The notes below the pieces were generated by a model. It was given only the letters and a program-made list of their open reading frames with translations. It was not told the origin of the DNA and ran no database searches. From Prinia subflava (lineage: Eukaryota; Chordata; Aves; Passeriformes; Cisticolidae): a stretch of DNA of 64,000 nt. Shown in pieces: positions 25,484 to 37,666 of this stretch (positions are counted from its first letter, which is position 1; each line of letters opens with the position of its first letter). The DNA lies in NCBI RefSeq assembly GCF_021018805.1, contig NC_086250.1, positions 66,847,322 through 66,911,321 on the forward strand, read 5' to 3'. Position numbers and translations under genes: made by a program.

Positions 25484-28026
25484 CCCATTTAGTTACTGAA
25501 GGAGATCAGGAAAATGATGACAGAAACAACTCTTGCCATTTCTTCCTTCCTTCTACAAATGTCTGAGACAGTGAGCTGATATCCTGCTGAAGACACTGCA
25601 TGGTGACATTTTTAAGGAGTCTTTAACATGGAGTCTATTGCCAACATAGAAAGTTTGTTTGCCTGAAATTTTCCCCTCCTTGGCTGCAGGCCTGGCTGCT
25701 CAGAAGCCCCAAGTTGTGTTTTCAGCAGCAGAACAAAGAGCAGGGCTGGCTTCAGGCATGAAGAGATGCAGCTGGCAGTGGAGGTTATGATTGCCTATCA
25801 ATAGGTATTCATCTTATTAATTAAGCTGCTGCTGTAAAACCCAGCTAGAGGAGAGCTTTTCAGCCTCCCTGTTGTAAAGTCGGCTGAGTCACCTGTGAAA
25901 TGATGTTAATAAGAGGGCTCCAAGGCTTGTGAGGAGGCTTTTTTCAAGCCCTCTTCTCCTGGGGCTGGCAGCAGCCTCTTTCAGAGACGTGGCTGCCGGG
26001 GCTGTCTGTGAATGACAAATGGCACTCATTTTTCTGGAAGCTCTGTGCGCTGTTTTTGTGAACCTTGACTAGCAGGAGCCAAGCTGTGACCTCACACTGC
26101 TTTTGTTCCTTAGCTGTAGGCATGTTATGATAAAGCCTTTCAGCCCCTTTCTTGGCTCTACTGAAGTCTTGTTTTGCACCCCTTTAGTTTTTGGCTTCTT
26201 CACGATTTTTCTTTATTTGTGAGCACGAAGAGGCAAGTGCATGCACATCTTATTTTCCTTTATGAGACCAGTGTAAAGTGGTGTATGACTTTTTGGGATG
26301 CAGGTGGTTTGTTTTAACCATTTGATGGAGATCCTTGTAGTGGATCCTTTAGGACTACTGAGTGTTTTTTCTTGTTCACATTACATACTTCAGAGTTCTT
26401 GCATTTCAAGTTCAGGTCCAGTTCAGTTCCACTTCTGTAGGACATGAAGCAAGTGAGCTGCCCTCTCTAAAGCCCTGGAGAAGGATATGAGGAGCAGAGT
26501 GGGGGGTCCTACAAACTCCAGCTCACCCTCTTTACAAGTACTGCTGAGGAAGGACAGCCTGAGACTTTCCTCAGGTGGTCTCTCAAGCAGAAAGGTAACA
26601 ATTGTAGGAAATTCCTTTCCTGTCACCAGTTCACTAGCTCAACAAACAATCCCTTTGTTGAAGCATTGGGGTCATCCTTTTAGTTTCTTACTCTTCTCTG
26701 CTAACTACTCGGAATTTGTTAAACAGTTCCTTTCTGGAAGATTAGGGAGTGGTGGTCTATTTATCCCTTCCTGAACCTTTTCAAGTCTTTCTAAAAACAC
26801 AAAAAAGAGAATAAGTTGAGAGAAAAAATCCTAGAAGCAGTCCCATGTCACCATACACAACAAATTGCTCTGCCAAGGGATATGCTAAAGTCTCCCTTGT
26901 GTTTGTTCTAAGCTTGTGTGACTGCTTTTGTTTTAGGTATTGACATTCTGGGTTCTTCATTCCAGTGAGGCTGAGAAGCCAGAGGCAACTCAGTTGTGTG
27001 AGTAACCCATCAATCCTGTTCAGATAGAGGCTTGTTTCTTTAGAGAACAACGCCCTTCCGCCTGACAGCGAGGCTGCTCTGCTGCCCTTTCATGTGCAGC
27101 CTTCTGGCTGATCCTCAGCCCTGCCCTGGTGCCACAGCTTCCTGATTTATGAGCTTGCAGGAGAAGCTGCTGATCGTAGCTGCTCATCAAGAGCAGCAGT
27201 GAAAAGTCACCAGCTTTGACAGATGCGACTGTGTGTCAACATTTTTCTCCATTTTTATTTTGTGTAAGTTGCTGGTTTTCAGACCTCTCATTCCTCCCAT
27301 CAAACAGTGAGCAGATGATGTTCTTCTACATGCCCTGGGGCGTGTAATGTTCTTTGCAGGACGCCTGTTGATCACTGTTGCATTTTAATAGCCATGTGTA
27401 TCAGGCTTGGCTGTTCTAAGCCCACTTGTAGCTTCCAGGAGGCTTGTGCTGGCTGCCATACATTCCTACACCCACTCAATGCTTTTAAACCATTAGAGCA
27501 TCGTGCTTTTGGTTAAGGTCATGAGTAGGGTGTGGAACAGCCTTTTTTAAAAAAAATCCTACTCTACCTCACTTTTGGAAGATTGGTCATCAGTTTTACT
27601 GGTGTCCTCATTTTTGCTTTTTGTTTCAGGTCTTGTTTTCCTTCCTTTGTAGTGGTTTCTTTTTCCTTGGAGTTGCAGTGCAGAGCCTCGTACTGAAATT
27701 TATCCGTGCCAGCTGAGAGTGGATAAAACAGGTCTGGGCAAGGAAGGGTTTCTCTTTGTGGACACAGTGCAGGCTGGAATGTGGATGTAGTTGCCTGAGC
27801 CAAGACTAACTCCTTGAGGTGAAGGTTTTATTTCTTTCCTGTGATTAAGCTGGGAGTGTGTTAGTTTGGAGTAGCAATAGGTTTAAGGAAATTATTTCTT
27901 TTGGTTTCCTTTTGTCTGTTTCTAGGAAATCTCTCTGTGTTAAGAAATCAAAACAAAGGCTAGATTCTTGCTCTGAGCCATTCGTCACCAAAGAGAAGGA
28001 AAAAAAGCAATCTTTGCCAGTGCTGA

Positions 28027-28044
28027 TTTTTTTTTTTTTTTTTT
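28027..28044. repeat. Poly(T) run of 18 bases
   Basis: This is a homopolymer preceded by 'tgctga' and followed by 'ctcctag'. The tract plus 'tctcctag' resembles a splice acceptor on the + strand, but no open exon with a good donor follows. Confidence 0.85.
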
Positions 28045-28564
28045 CTCCTAGGAGAAGGGTTTCTTCCTAGAAAATGAAAAGAACTTGAGTTGTTGAGTTG
28101 GCAGGTAATTGATACATATCTGCCGGCTCTGAAGAACTACTTAACTTTTACATAACTACCTACGAGTCTGTTTAGGAAGCTGCCAAGCTGCAGTGGACTG
28201 TGTGGTTTTCATTATGTCTGTGTATTTAAACTTGTTGCAAATGGCCTTCTTTTGAGTGGTTAGAATTCCTTTCAAGTTGTCATTCAGAAAGGCCCAGAGG
28301 GGAGGGCAGCTGTGACAGCTCAGCAGATCGTGCTGTGCCCTGACTCCGGGCAGGATGCTGCTGTGCCCTAAGGAACAGCACCGAGCAAAATCTGGTCCTT
28401 TGGCAGGACTTGGGGGTTTACAGCACTGGAGTAACTGAGGCAGCATGAGAAATACTTTGCTTGCTTGGTCTCTTTGATGCTGTAGCTACTGCATGCATAA
28501 CTACCTGATTAATGCAGAGATTTTAATCTTCTGACCCCCTTGCAAACACTTATTAATTGCACTC

Positions 28565-28737
28565 ATAGATTTTAAATTTGTAGAACTAGAAGGGATAATT
28601 ATGATCCTGTAATTTGGTCTCTCTCCGTGCAGCTGAGCACAAATCTTTTACTAAATCGGTGGCTTTATTCTCCTCACTTTAAAAGTGTGCTCCTTATTTA
28701 AGGAATTTGTTTTCTAGCCTCAATACCCATTCATCAA
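28565..28737 (-). mobile_element. Ancient CR1-like LINE 3' fragment
   Basis: 'catagattttaaatttgtag', 'aactagaagggataattatg' and 'atcctgtaatttggtctc' match, with substitutions, the reverse complement of the old CR1-like 3' end common in turtles and crocodilians (pattern agattttaagg-cagaagggaccattatgatcat-tagtctgacc). After an internal deletion, 'ttctcctcactttaaaagtg', 'tgctccttatttaaggaatt' and 'tgttttctagcctcaa' match the next block of that element (pattern accctcactgttaaaaattt-gccttatttc-gaatttgtctagcttcaa). The match is from memory of the consensus. The divergence is much higher than in the other CR1 copies here, implying an insertion predating birds. Confidence 0.7.
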
Positions 28738-31700
28738 AATTTCTCGAAGTATTGTCTGACTTATTGCTTATACAATTAGTAGCCTGCTATTAATCTTTGC
28801 TTCTTAAAAATCAAATGAACAGAGCTGTTAGAACAGCTTCAATATAGGGCACGTTCTCCCATTTACAGATGTTACTCTTCCATTTGCTTTTTAACTTCCT
28901 AATTTCTTTTTAACAAAGAAAACTTTGTTTGCTGTGCAGTTTGCTGGTGTTTGTTGTGTTTATAGGATTGCTAAGTAACCTGCCTCTTCTCTTGCTCCAA
29001 ATTTTTTCATGTATATCAAAGGTAATTTTAACCTTTTAGACTTGTATGTGGTATAAACTTCTGCCTGGTTGGATATTTGCTAGGACCCTCCCTCATCATC
29101 ATCCTCACAATCATCACAGCATCCAGAAGAGGATTCTTGTTCCAGGATAATGACCTACACCCTTTGGTCCTGGACATTGCTTGGCCTCACTGGGACACAC
29201 ATTAGTCTCTAATGTTTCTCCCTAGACCATATGAAGAAAATACAAAACAAGTGGAAAAACAGCCACTATTAACATGTTTCTCTCTTCCCTGGAGGAATCT
29301 TGCTGAAGTCCTGTGAACTAGATTTTAAGAGCATTCAAGATTCACCAGTCTCCTTTTAGGTATCTTAAGTCAGATGTTTGAGATGTTTGCAATGTTTGCA
29401 GTCTCTCAATTGATAAGGGGCTGCCCTGGATTTCCCCCTCTCCCTCAGAAACACCTGTTTAATGTTAAACCTTTTATATTTGAAGAATCACTATTCTCTA
29501 ATGCTGATGTTTGCAGAAATAGAATGATTTAGGAGTAAGACTTTCTGCTAAAATTATGGGAGATTTACTATGTTTGCTCTTTTAGTTTAGCAGTATTGTG
29601 TATAAGCATGGATTTGGGTCAGCCTTCCCCCTTCTCCCTCCCAGGTTTTCTGTCGTGTTCCTATTTGCAGGAAGTCCTTTACCACTGGGTGCCACTGTTT
29701 CATAGTTCTTAACATTTGCTTCAGTGAAGCCCTGAAGAACCTCTCCCCTCACTCCTTGGACTTCTGATTTTAAATCAAGGCTCAGTTTTCATGCAGCATC
29801 CCATGTTTCAATGTAGTAAAATTTGATTCAAACTAATTTGCCCTGATTTTTAATTTAGTGGCCCACACCAATGGATCTCCAACACTGATGGTGCACTGTA
29901 GCTGCAGAGAGCATAAACTGATCATATTTGCTTTTGTGCTCTTAAAATCTCTTTAAAAAATGCGTTGTTCCAGGATTGCATATGAATCACTGTTGACCCA
30001 TGTATAAATAAATTGCTTGTTACTTTTGGGGATTAATCTAGTTGCAAACTGTGCTGCTGAGTGCCTTTCCTAAGAGGCATAATTTCAATTATCATCTCCT
30101 GAAAATCATGTTACTGCACTGTTATAATTACCTGTGTAGTGTTTTGGTGAAAGTTACGTGTATATTCAGTTGTGTGCCTTTGCCAGTCATGATTTATTCC
30201 TTTCAAAGGACTGACATAGATAAAAGGACAGCGGGGTGTGCAAGACATAATGTTGTTCTGCAGGGCAAAAGCAGAATAGTCACTTAGGGCCTTTTGGATG
30301 AGAGGTGTCCAAAGCACTGGGTCTTCTCCTTGCCATCACAATGGCTTTCCACACCCTCAGCTCTGTCTTGGGATGATCACAGGATCCTGAGCAAAATGAG
30401 TATAGGGAATATAAAGAAATGAAGAAATATGTAGGGAATTTAGGAAAGACAAATGATGCAAGATGCACAGTGTGTGTTATCTGCTGTTAGTCCCAGACTG
30501 GAACTGTGGTGTTACAGTGGGTGGATCACAGGCCAGGATTTAGGGAAGATGAGTGCTGTTCAGTGTGCTGCTCTTCATCCTGTGTCTTTCTGTCTTTTCT
30601 AGTGCCTGTATTAAAAATGAGATGCTAAGTGGTTTGTTGCAGTGAAAGTCAACATCTGAGTTTTGCCTGTGTCTGACAAAAAGGGGACTTTGAGGAAGGT
30701 CTCCATCTTTTCCTCTCTCAGTATCCTTAAAGCACCTTGCATACAGAACTCTTCTTGCAGCAGGAGGGGAGAGGTACGTCCTTTCTGTCTTCTGCCTCTC
30801 ATTACACAGCTGCATTGACACCTCTTCAGCATTTTAATCTATCAAGAGAAGAAAGAAATGCAGCTATTTAGAGCTGATCCTTTCAGCTGGCTTGAAAGCC
30901 AATGGCAGAGGGCTTCATTGCAGATCTTGCGGCCTGAGGAAAATTTCTTTAGGGTTAATACAAATTCCTCTCCTTTGGGTTCCTAGGGCTTTTAGTGGAA
31001 GGTGTGAGGCCTTCTTAAGGCTGTTTGTGTCTTCTTGCATCTGTTGTCCAAGTAAACCATAGACCCAGAGAAAGGAGCTGTTCTGCCCTCAGCAGCATTG
31101 CTCCAGGCCTCTCTGGGGGTCAAGGCTGTTCCCAAGTCTTGACTGAACTTCAAAGCCTTGGAACAGAGATTGCCTGGTGCTGTTTAAATTGAATGGGAGC
31201 CATGAGCAGCTCTTTGCATTTGAATTGTGGAGCACTGCCTCAGGTCTTGCACTCTGCCTTCCTTTAGGTGTCAGTGCCAATGCAAACATCTTTAAAACGA
31301 CCCTCTTTCTTCTGGTTTCTCATTTAGTGGATGTTTTATCTGTGCTTTGTTGATGTTACTCTCAGCAGTACTTAAGGGAAGAAAGTGAGTGTTAACCGGA
31401 TTTCCTTCAGATTTTGAGTGGGTTAGGTCATTTTAATATCGTCTAAAGTGACAACAGGAACAGCTTCAGGAGCCAGCAAGCTCTGCTTCTTCCCATATTC
31501 TTGACATCACTGAGATTGCTTTGGACTGCCCAAATCAAGTGAGCCCTTGCTCCTGAGAGAATTCTCTGTCAGTCAGTCTTTTGGCAGCCGTGGAACTAAT
31601 GAAGACATGATCCTTAGTGTCAGGGGGGTGCTGTGAGTTAAACTGTCCTGGCATGGGATGGACAGAAATTTGTCAGCCTTGGGATGGGATGTGAGATTTT

Positions 31701-34700
31701 GAAGTGCACGGCAAGAAGCAGCAAGATTGGCCTTGCAGAAACACATGGTGGTTTCTAAGATGCTCTTCTCTTTTATGTGGAGCCATAAACAAAAGCCAGA
31801 TGCCTGCTAAAGGGTTTAAAAGGTCCATGATATTAATTTTGAAGAACAGTAATGTAGTAAGTAACCTGGTGGCAAGATAGAACTCAATGGGCAGTCCCAG
31901 GTATGTGCTGCCCTGATTTTGAGGCAGGTGAAGACACTGCTCTTCAGATCTAGAAGCAAAGCTCTTGTCAGGGGAAGTGGCAGCCTTTTTGAACCAAGAA
32001 CGAGGGTCTGGGAGGAATTGCAGCCATCAGGACCTCTCTGGTCATCCCCTCTCCCTCCACAGGCAGTCTAGCTGTGTTTTGCCACGGCCCAAATTCCATC
32101 CTCCCTTTCAGCCACAAAAGACATTGTAAGAGTCAAATTCTTTTGTTGGTGTCTTCTTGGAGCATTGTGGCTCGGAAGAGTATTTTGTATTCTGTTTTCA
32201 GGAACTCTTACTTTGAATTAAAGGGTGAACTGTGGGAAGTTATTAATGATATCTATAATCAAGGATTAATCAAGTAAATCTCTCTAGTCGAGTGCCTCTT
32301 ACTGCACTGAGAGCATACAGATAAAGACGATAGCGGTGTGAGCTTTCATGTGCAAACAGTGCTGAGGTGGTGCCTGCAAAGCACGCTCTGCATTTAAGTA
32401 GCTCTTTTGCTTTCTACCCAAGCTGGCTGATTCGAGGCCATGCTTGGTCGTGTAACATCTGAGCAGAGACATGCTGAAGAATTTTTATTTCAATTCCTCT
32501 TGAAATTGGAACGGGGCAAGTAAAACAAGACTTTTTTTTTTCCCTGAAGAATGCCTTTGGGTTACTTGTAGCAAACTGCAAGTCTGCGCAGTAGTTTAAA
32601 AAGCTAAAAATGTAAGTCTTAAAACAAAATGTTTGATGGTTTACAGTACAGCTCAGAACAGATGTTGAAGCTTTTTTGAGAATCAAATCTTCAGGAGATA
32701 TTCAGTGTTTGAGCTAGTGCTCCTGTGGAAGATATTAGTTCAAAAATTTATTAAGGTAAAAAGGAAATCACGTGCATTTAGTCTTAATGTAACTTTTGGA
32801 TCTAGTACAGTCTATTATTTTCATGTCTATTGGTATTTTTAGGCATTTATTTATCTGCTTTTTAAGGGGCCTCTACCTCTGCTTTCACAGCTGGAAATAA
32901 TTGTGGGAATCATTTGAAGGGTGAAAATGCCATATATATATGTAATAATATAAATATATTGTGTCTCACAGGAATTTTTATATTCAGATTCCATATGTAG
33001 AGGGTGATTTCTGGTATGAAGAATATCAGATAGAAAATAAATGCAATTCCCTGAATGCCATGTAAACATGAGAGGGTTTGCTTTTGTGGTTTTTTGTGAA
33101 TGTCTTTCTCCTGTGGAAGCCATGGGAGCCCTGTTGTACCAAAAACTGGCAGCTGCTGAATCCTTAACCTGGCATTGTTAAGATATCTCTGTGTGTCTGT
33201 CTGTAATTCTCTTTGTACACGTGTTTCCAGTGTTACTACCATTAAGGGACTTTTGCTGGAAAAAGCCCTCTGTAGATAGAATAAAAAATAAATAACATTG
33301 GAAGCAAAGGTATGTGCTGGACATGTTCCTCCAAATGTGACTCTGGTCTTGGCATGCTCTGGTTTGGTTGTGTCTCTTCAGCAGGACCAACTTTTGAAGG
33401 GTCTGTTCTGTTTCCCCTTAATTTACTTTTGCTCCAAGGAAATTAACAGAGAGTTGCAAGGATGTGACCACTTGATCCTGGCTCTTCAAGGCTGAGGTAC
33501 TTCTTGAGTACTCCAAGAGCATCTTTTTGTCTGGAAACATTAAACTTCTGTCTGGGAGGATACTTGAAGTAATTTTTCTACAGAGGCATTTGCTGTGTCT
33601 AGTGGGAAGTTGAAACTGCTTTGCAGTTGTTTGAGGAGTTAAAATTCCTCTTCCATGCAAGATCCCCAGTTTATTCTTTCTCTCTATGGATCAAAATCCA
33701 CATATACTGAAGAAGTTGTGGACAAAGACTCTGCGAGTTGCTCAGGCACGACAAGGTAGATAAATGCTTTTGTGCTGCATGTGCAGCAACAACTAATTCA
33801 GCAAATGCACTGGGAAAGCACCTGCCAAATTAGTGGGTGTATTAAACTTGAGCCAAGCTCAGCTAAAACATCCCCTGAATCCAAATCTCCTTTATTTGGA
33901 GCAAGGTAACAAGGAAACACAGCAATGGATTGTGCATTCTCAGTCGATCATGTAACAGCAGATGGTTAAAAGGAGGCTCTCGGATGCTCTTCAGGCAGCA
34001 TATTCCTGCTAAGTGATTATTTGGATTATTAATGTCCCACTGTAGCACCTAGTGATGATCTGAAAGCAGCTTTATGGGCTGTGACTCTTGTGGTGATGAG
34101 CACTAGAGACTCATGGAATTAATAGTGTTTTAATTGTTATTGCTTGAACATTGATTAAACTTGTTTAAGGACTTTTAAGGGATGCTGTCATTGAGCTTGA
34201 CTGGTTTAATGGTGTGAGCCTGAACCTCAGAAGAAAACTCTGGGGAAAAACTGCTCTGTTCCTGTCTGCCCTTTGTGTGGTGAATCCTTTGTGCCTCAGT
34301 TTCCTTTTTATGTGACACTTGCCTGTGCTTTTGTAAATGTTAGCTTTGACAGGGTGTGGGTAGAGATCACCTTATCTTAATTGTATTGTTTGCATATAAT
34401 ATTACACAGTGACTGTGCAGGACTTTGTCGGTGGCCACCAGCCAGGCTGAGGTTTGCAGAGGGTGTGAGAGAATTCACTGAGTGGGAACTGGGCGCCCTG
34501 TGTCACTGGCTCTGTTTGGAAATCCTGGTTGAAGTCATTTGCAGCTTAATCATACATGGAAAGACTCTTCTCTTCCCAGGGGAGTTTTTATTCATTCATG
34601 TTTGCTGCTAGTGGAGTTCATGTTACAGTAGGAAACCACAATTCCTGACCTCTGAGTTGAATACATGTTTTAAAAATAGTGATGGGACAGAAGGAAGAAG

Positions 34701-35294
34701 AATAAATAGACTTCACTTTAAGGGCTTGCTCTAACCAAATCGATGTGCTGTAAAATACAGCACCACACTTCGAGAAATGATTGAATCAAATTGTTTTTCA
34801 GGGGCTTGTGTCAAGAAAATTGTACTTTTTTATGGCAATTGTAGAGTAATTCTGTGTTTTTCATCTCCACCTAAGCAAACAAGAATTATCTTGAAGAAGC
34901 AGCAGGTTATTTTTGGATTTACTTTAATAGAGAACTGTTGATGACAAAAGGCTTCTAGAAGACTCACAGGCCCATCAGTTCAACAGAACTGATAAAGGAG
35001 TAAAGTAAAACAAATATTTACAGAGAGGGTTTATTTTGGGTGGAGGTTGGATATGTAATATTTGAGTTATTTTAGTTGTAATAAGCCTGATGTGTACACT
35101 GAGGAAGAATGAAATGTTATGTGCTTATGTGAAAAAAGAACTGCTGCTGGTTTATTCACTGTCTGTGCTAAAGAAAGCAGACCTCCACAAATGTTTCATT
35201 AACAGCACGGTGCTCTGTGGTGTGTGTTGGGGGGTTTTGGGTTTTTGGTTTTTATATTGCACACTGTGTGACAGTGAGGGATCTGAGATGAGAG
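28738..35294. other. Noncoding stretch with no recognisable gene
   Basis: The sequence is AT-rich and unique, with a (TA)n-like patch at 32932-32960. ORFs here are 60-110 codons and share no recognisable domain. Confidence 0.55.
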
Positions 35295-35690
35295 TTTAGC
35301 CAAGGGCCCCCAAGATGGGCTGTGGTGGAGGCTGAGGGAGCTGGGCTGGCTCAAGCAGCAGCCCCCTGTGCCTGGGAGATGCTTTCCAAGGAGATTGACC
35401 CAGACTCTTCACCAGAGTGCGTGGCTGGAGCATGAGAGGCAACAGGCTGGGGTTGGAACAAGAGGTTCATGTGTGTAAGGAAGAACCACCTTGAAGAAAG
35501 ATGAGAGGGGCCATCCACAGAGGGGGATGCAGCCTTGGGGATCTTCAGGGTCTTACTGGGAAATGTCCTGAGCAACCTGCTCTGATCTTGTAGCTGTTCC
35601 TGCTCTCAGGAGGAGGTTGAATTAGAAGCCTTCCACGCTTCTGACCTGTTTTTCAGTGATCTCATATATTTGGCATATATAGTGATATAC
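35295..35690 (+). mobile_element. Degraded CR1 LINE 3' fragment
   Basis: 'ggagctgggctggctcaagc', 'gacccagactcttcaccag', 'catgagaggcaacaggctgg', 'ggttggaacaagaggttc' and 'cctgagcaacctgctctgat' follow the order of the CR1 3' part (the last corresponds to 'ctgggcaacctgctctag'). A weak tail follows. It is clearly older than the copies at 19 and 51 kb and has no open frame. Boundaries are approximate. Confidence 0.8.
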
Positions 35691-35712
35691 AGCATGTATA
35701 TTTGGCATATAT
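35665..35712. repeat. Two near-identical copies of 'atatttggcatatat'
   Basis: The motif occurs at about 35665-35680 and about 35697-35712, in AT-rich DNA next to the CR1 tail. This is a small local duplication. Confidence 0.7.
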
Positions 35713-37482
35713 GGTGGTGACAGCTGGTTGCTTGACGGAAGCAAGGCGGACTCTGAAGCGAATACTGAGTATTCTTATTGCATGATCAGTGTCAGTAAGG
35801 GGGTTCTGCCATGTACAGCAATATATTTCCATAGTTTTGAACCATGGACAATTTTTATAGTAGTTTCAGAGGTCCCTGTGAGACATGCCCACAGAATTCA
35901 AAAATTCTTCATATGAACTTGCCTTGAAGAGCTAATGAAGGAGCCACCCTGAGAGCAGCTTACACTGGTGAGCTGTTTCTCATTGAAGCTGCTCGACAGA
36001 AATTTAGTGCGTGAGATGTAACACCACTAAAACACAGTTCACATCATCCATTCTAAAAAATAAGCTAAAAGATCTTTGCCAGGTCCATTGGACTCATTCA
36101 AATCCAGAGTATCCTTTTTGTATCTGCTGAAAACTTCCACGTTGTTTGGTTCCTCATGTGAAAGCAGCTGCAGCTCGGTAATGGTACTGTCCAGTTCTAA
36201 TCTATTGAAGTATTAAGTGAAAATCTTTCTGCCATATCAAGTGGATTTCATCAGACCTGCAACAGTTTGAGATTCCTACTGAAAGAAAATAGTTCAGCGA
36301 TTAAACTGCGGCTGAACATAGGTTTTGTAGCCCATGGGATGAGAAAGGGAGGGAAGGGCTGGTAACAGGGGGGTCTGAGTTAAAGCACATATTCAGCTTT
36401 TACAGGAAACAGCACAGCAAATCCCAATGATTCTCTGATTTGTCCCATAGCCCCGTGACTACAGTGTGCAGCATTCAGCTGTTCTGCCAGTCAGGAGAAT
36501 GGAAGCCTCTTGCTTTTTCTTTCATGTCCCATTGATTCATCTCTGTAAACCCACATGCTGTGAGATTATTTTTGGGGGTCTGTTTGAGGGGCCAACATTT
36601 CATCAAACTCACAGCTGCAGATTCTACATGCAGGTTTTCACAACAGTGAAGAGAGACAGAATTTCCCTGAATGTGCTTTGTTTTGGATGCTGGTCATTTT
36701 GTGATTGGTGATTTTTAATGGAAAGGTGTATGAATGGTCACATATGAATTATTTGAAAGCCATTGTTTACTTGTCGGGTGTTGATTCAAAATGTTGTGAT
36801 TTGATGTGTAGGTAAGTCTTCTATAACAGGATAGGAAAGTGCCACTTTTCCAAATTAAATAAATCAAGAATTCATTGCCTTCAGGTCAGTGGATTAATGT
36901 GGATTTTCACTGGATGGAATACATTAAGGAACAACCTCACCTAACGTTTTTCTCCTTTTCCACTCAGAAATCAGTTCCCCATCACAACAGTTGCAGGTCT
37001 GGCAATTTCCACATGGAAGCTTTGCTCGATTCAGTTCAGAGCTTGCTTATCCACAGAGGTGTTTTCCTCACAGCTGACATGACACTGACAGCACAAAATC
37101 AGACTCTGCTTTTGATACACATTCACAGTATTTAATACAGTCAGTATTTTAAAAATCTTTAGTGTTTCAGTGTTATTGATCCAAAAATGTTTCACCTGTA
37201 TAGGCTTATTAAAGTCAATGATGGTCTTTGCACACTTAAACTAAACTATTTGTGATGTTCTTCTCATGGGGAAATTCTTGTCTCCAAGTCAAGGCTGTTG
37301 GAGAAGCCATTGTTATAAAGGTCATGCCTATTTAAAAAAATGCTACTGATGTTTGCTCTGATAACTTTTACTTTCTACAGTCAAAACTAATCCAGCAAAA
37401 GCATGACTGCTGCCTTAGTGGTTTAGGACATCTTTAAAAGGCCTTTCAGTGTTGATTCACTACAGTTTTTCCTGTTTTACAG
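35691..37482. other. Noncoding sequence ending at the FAM107B splice acceptor
   Basis: This is unique sequence directly upstream of the first visible FAM107B exon and is therefore intronic for any isoform that uses the acceptor at 37481-37482. No upstream exon is recognisable. Confidence 0.7.
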
Positions 37483-37538
37483 ATACTGTGAACAAGGACA
37501 CTGAACCCAGAGATCCATTTCCCATTCCAAGAAAGATT
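37483..37538 (+). other. FAM107B: FAM107B exon part upstream of the short-isoform ATG (5' UTR or alternative coding)
   Basis: These 56 bases lie between the acceptor at 37481-37482 and the ATG. They contain no stop in the frame of the ATG and would encode [19 protein letters not shown] in a read-through isoform. The proline- and acid-rich peptide looks plausible as protein rather than random UTR, and longer FAM107B isoforms with N-terminal extensions are known in mammals. The upstream exon that would supply the first base of the split codon is not identified in the window. Confidence 0.7.
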
Positions 37539-37666
37539 ATGGCTGAACCAGACTACATAGATGATGACAATCCTGAATTAATTAGACCTCAGAAATTAAT
37601 TAATCCTGTGAAGTCATCCCGGAATCATCAAGATCTCCATAGAGAGTTGCTTATGAATCAGAAAAG
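37539..37666 (+). CDS. FAM107B: FAM107B coding exon with the short-isoform start (residues 1-42 plus part of codon 43)
   Basis: The ATG at 37539-37541 opens [20 protein letters not shown], the characteristic N-terminus of the FAM107B short isoform. It is followed by the conserved stretch containing [20 protein letters not shown]. The exon starts at 37483, after a pyrimidine-rich acceptor, and ends at 37666 before a GTAAGA donor. The 56 exonic bases upstream of the ATG have no in-frame stop and would read [19 protein letters not shown]. They therefore serve either as 5' UTR (short isoform) or as coding sequence of a longer isoform with an N-terminal extension. The family (FAM107A/DRR1/TU3A and FAM107B/HITS) is small and charged. 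FAM107A is reported to bind actin and regulate the cytoskeleton; FAM107B is reported to be heat-shock inducible and reduced in some tumours. The molecular role of this protein is inferred from the family only. Confidence 0.95.

Larger units (their letters stand above)
20721..28564. other. Noncoding stretch with no recognisable gene
   Basis: The sequence is AT-rich and unique. It holds a short (AT)n run near 22760, a G-run and G/T-rich segment at 25376-25483, and a 18-base T run at 28027-28044. A locally GC-richer block at about 25680-26110 contains an AP-1-like TGAGTCA (25885-25891) overlapping an E-box CACCTG (25890-25895), which may or may not be regulatory. No exon is supported. Confidence 0.5.

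Noticed and set aside
28027..28070. Poly(T) followed by 'ctcctag' as a splice acceptor for an upstream FAM107B exon
   Set aside because: The open frame stops after a few codons ('ttcttcctag') and no matching donor follows; the T run is better read as simple sequence.
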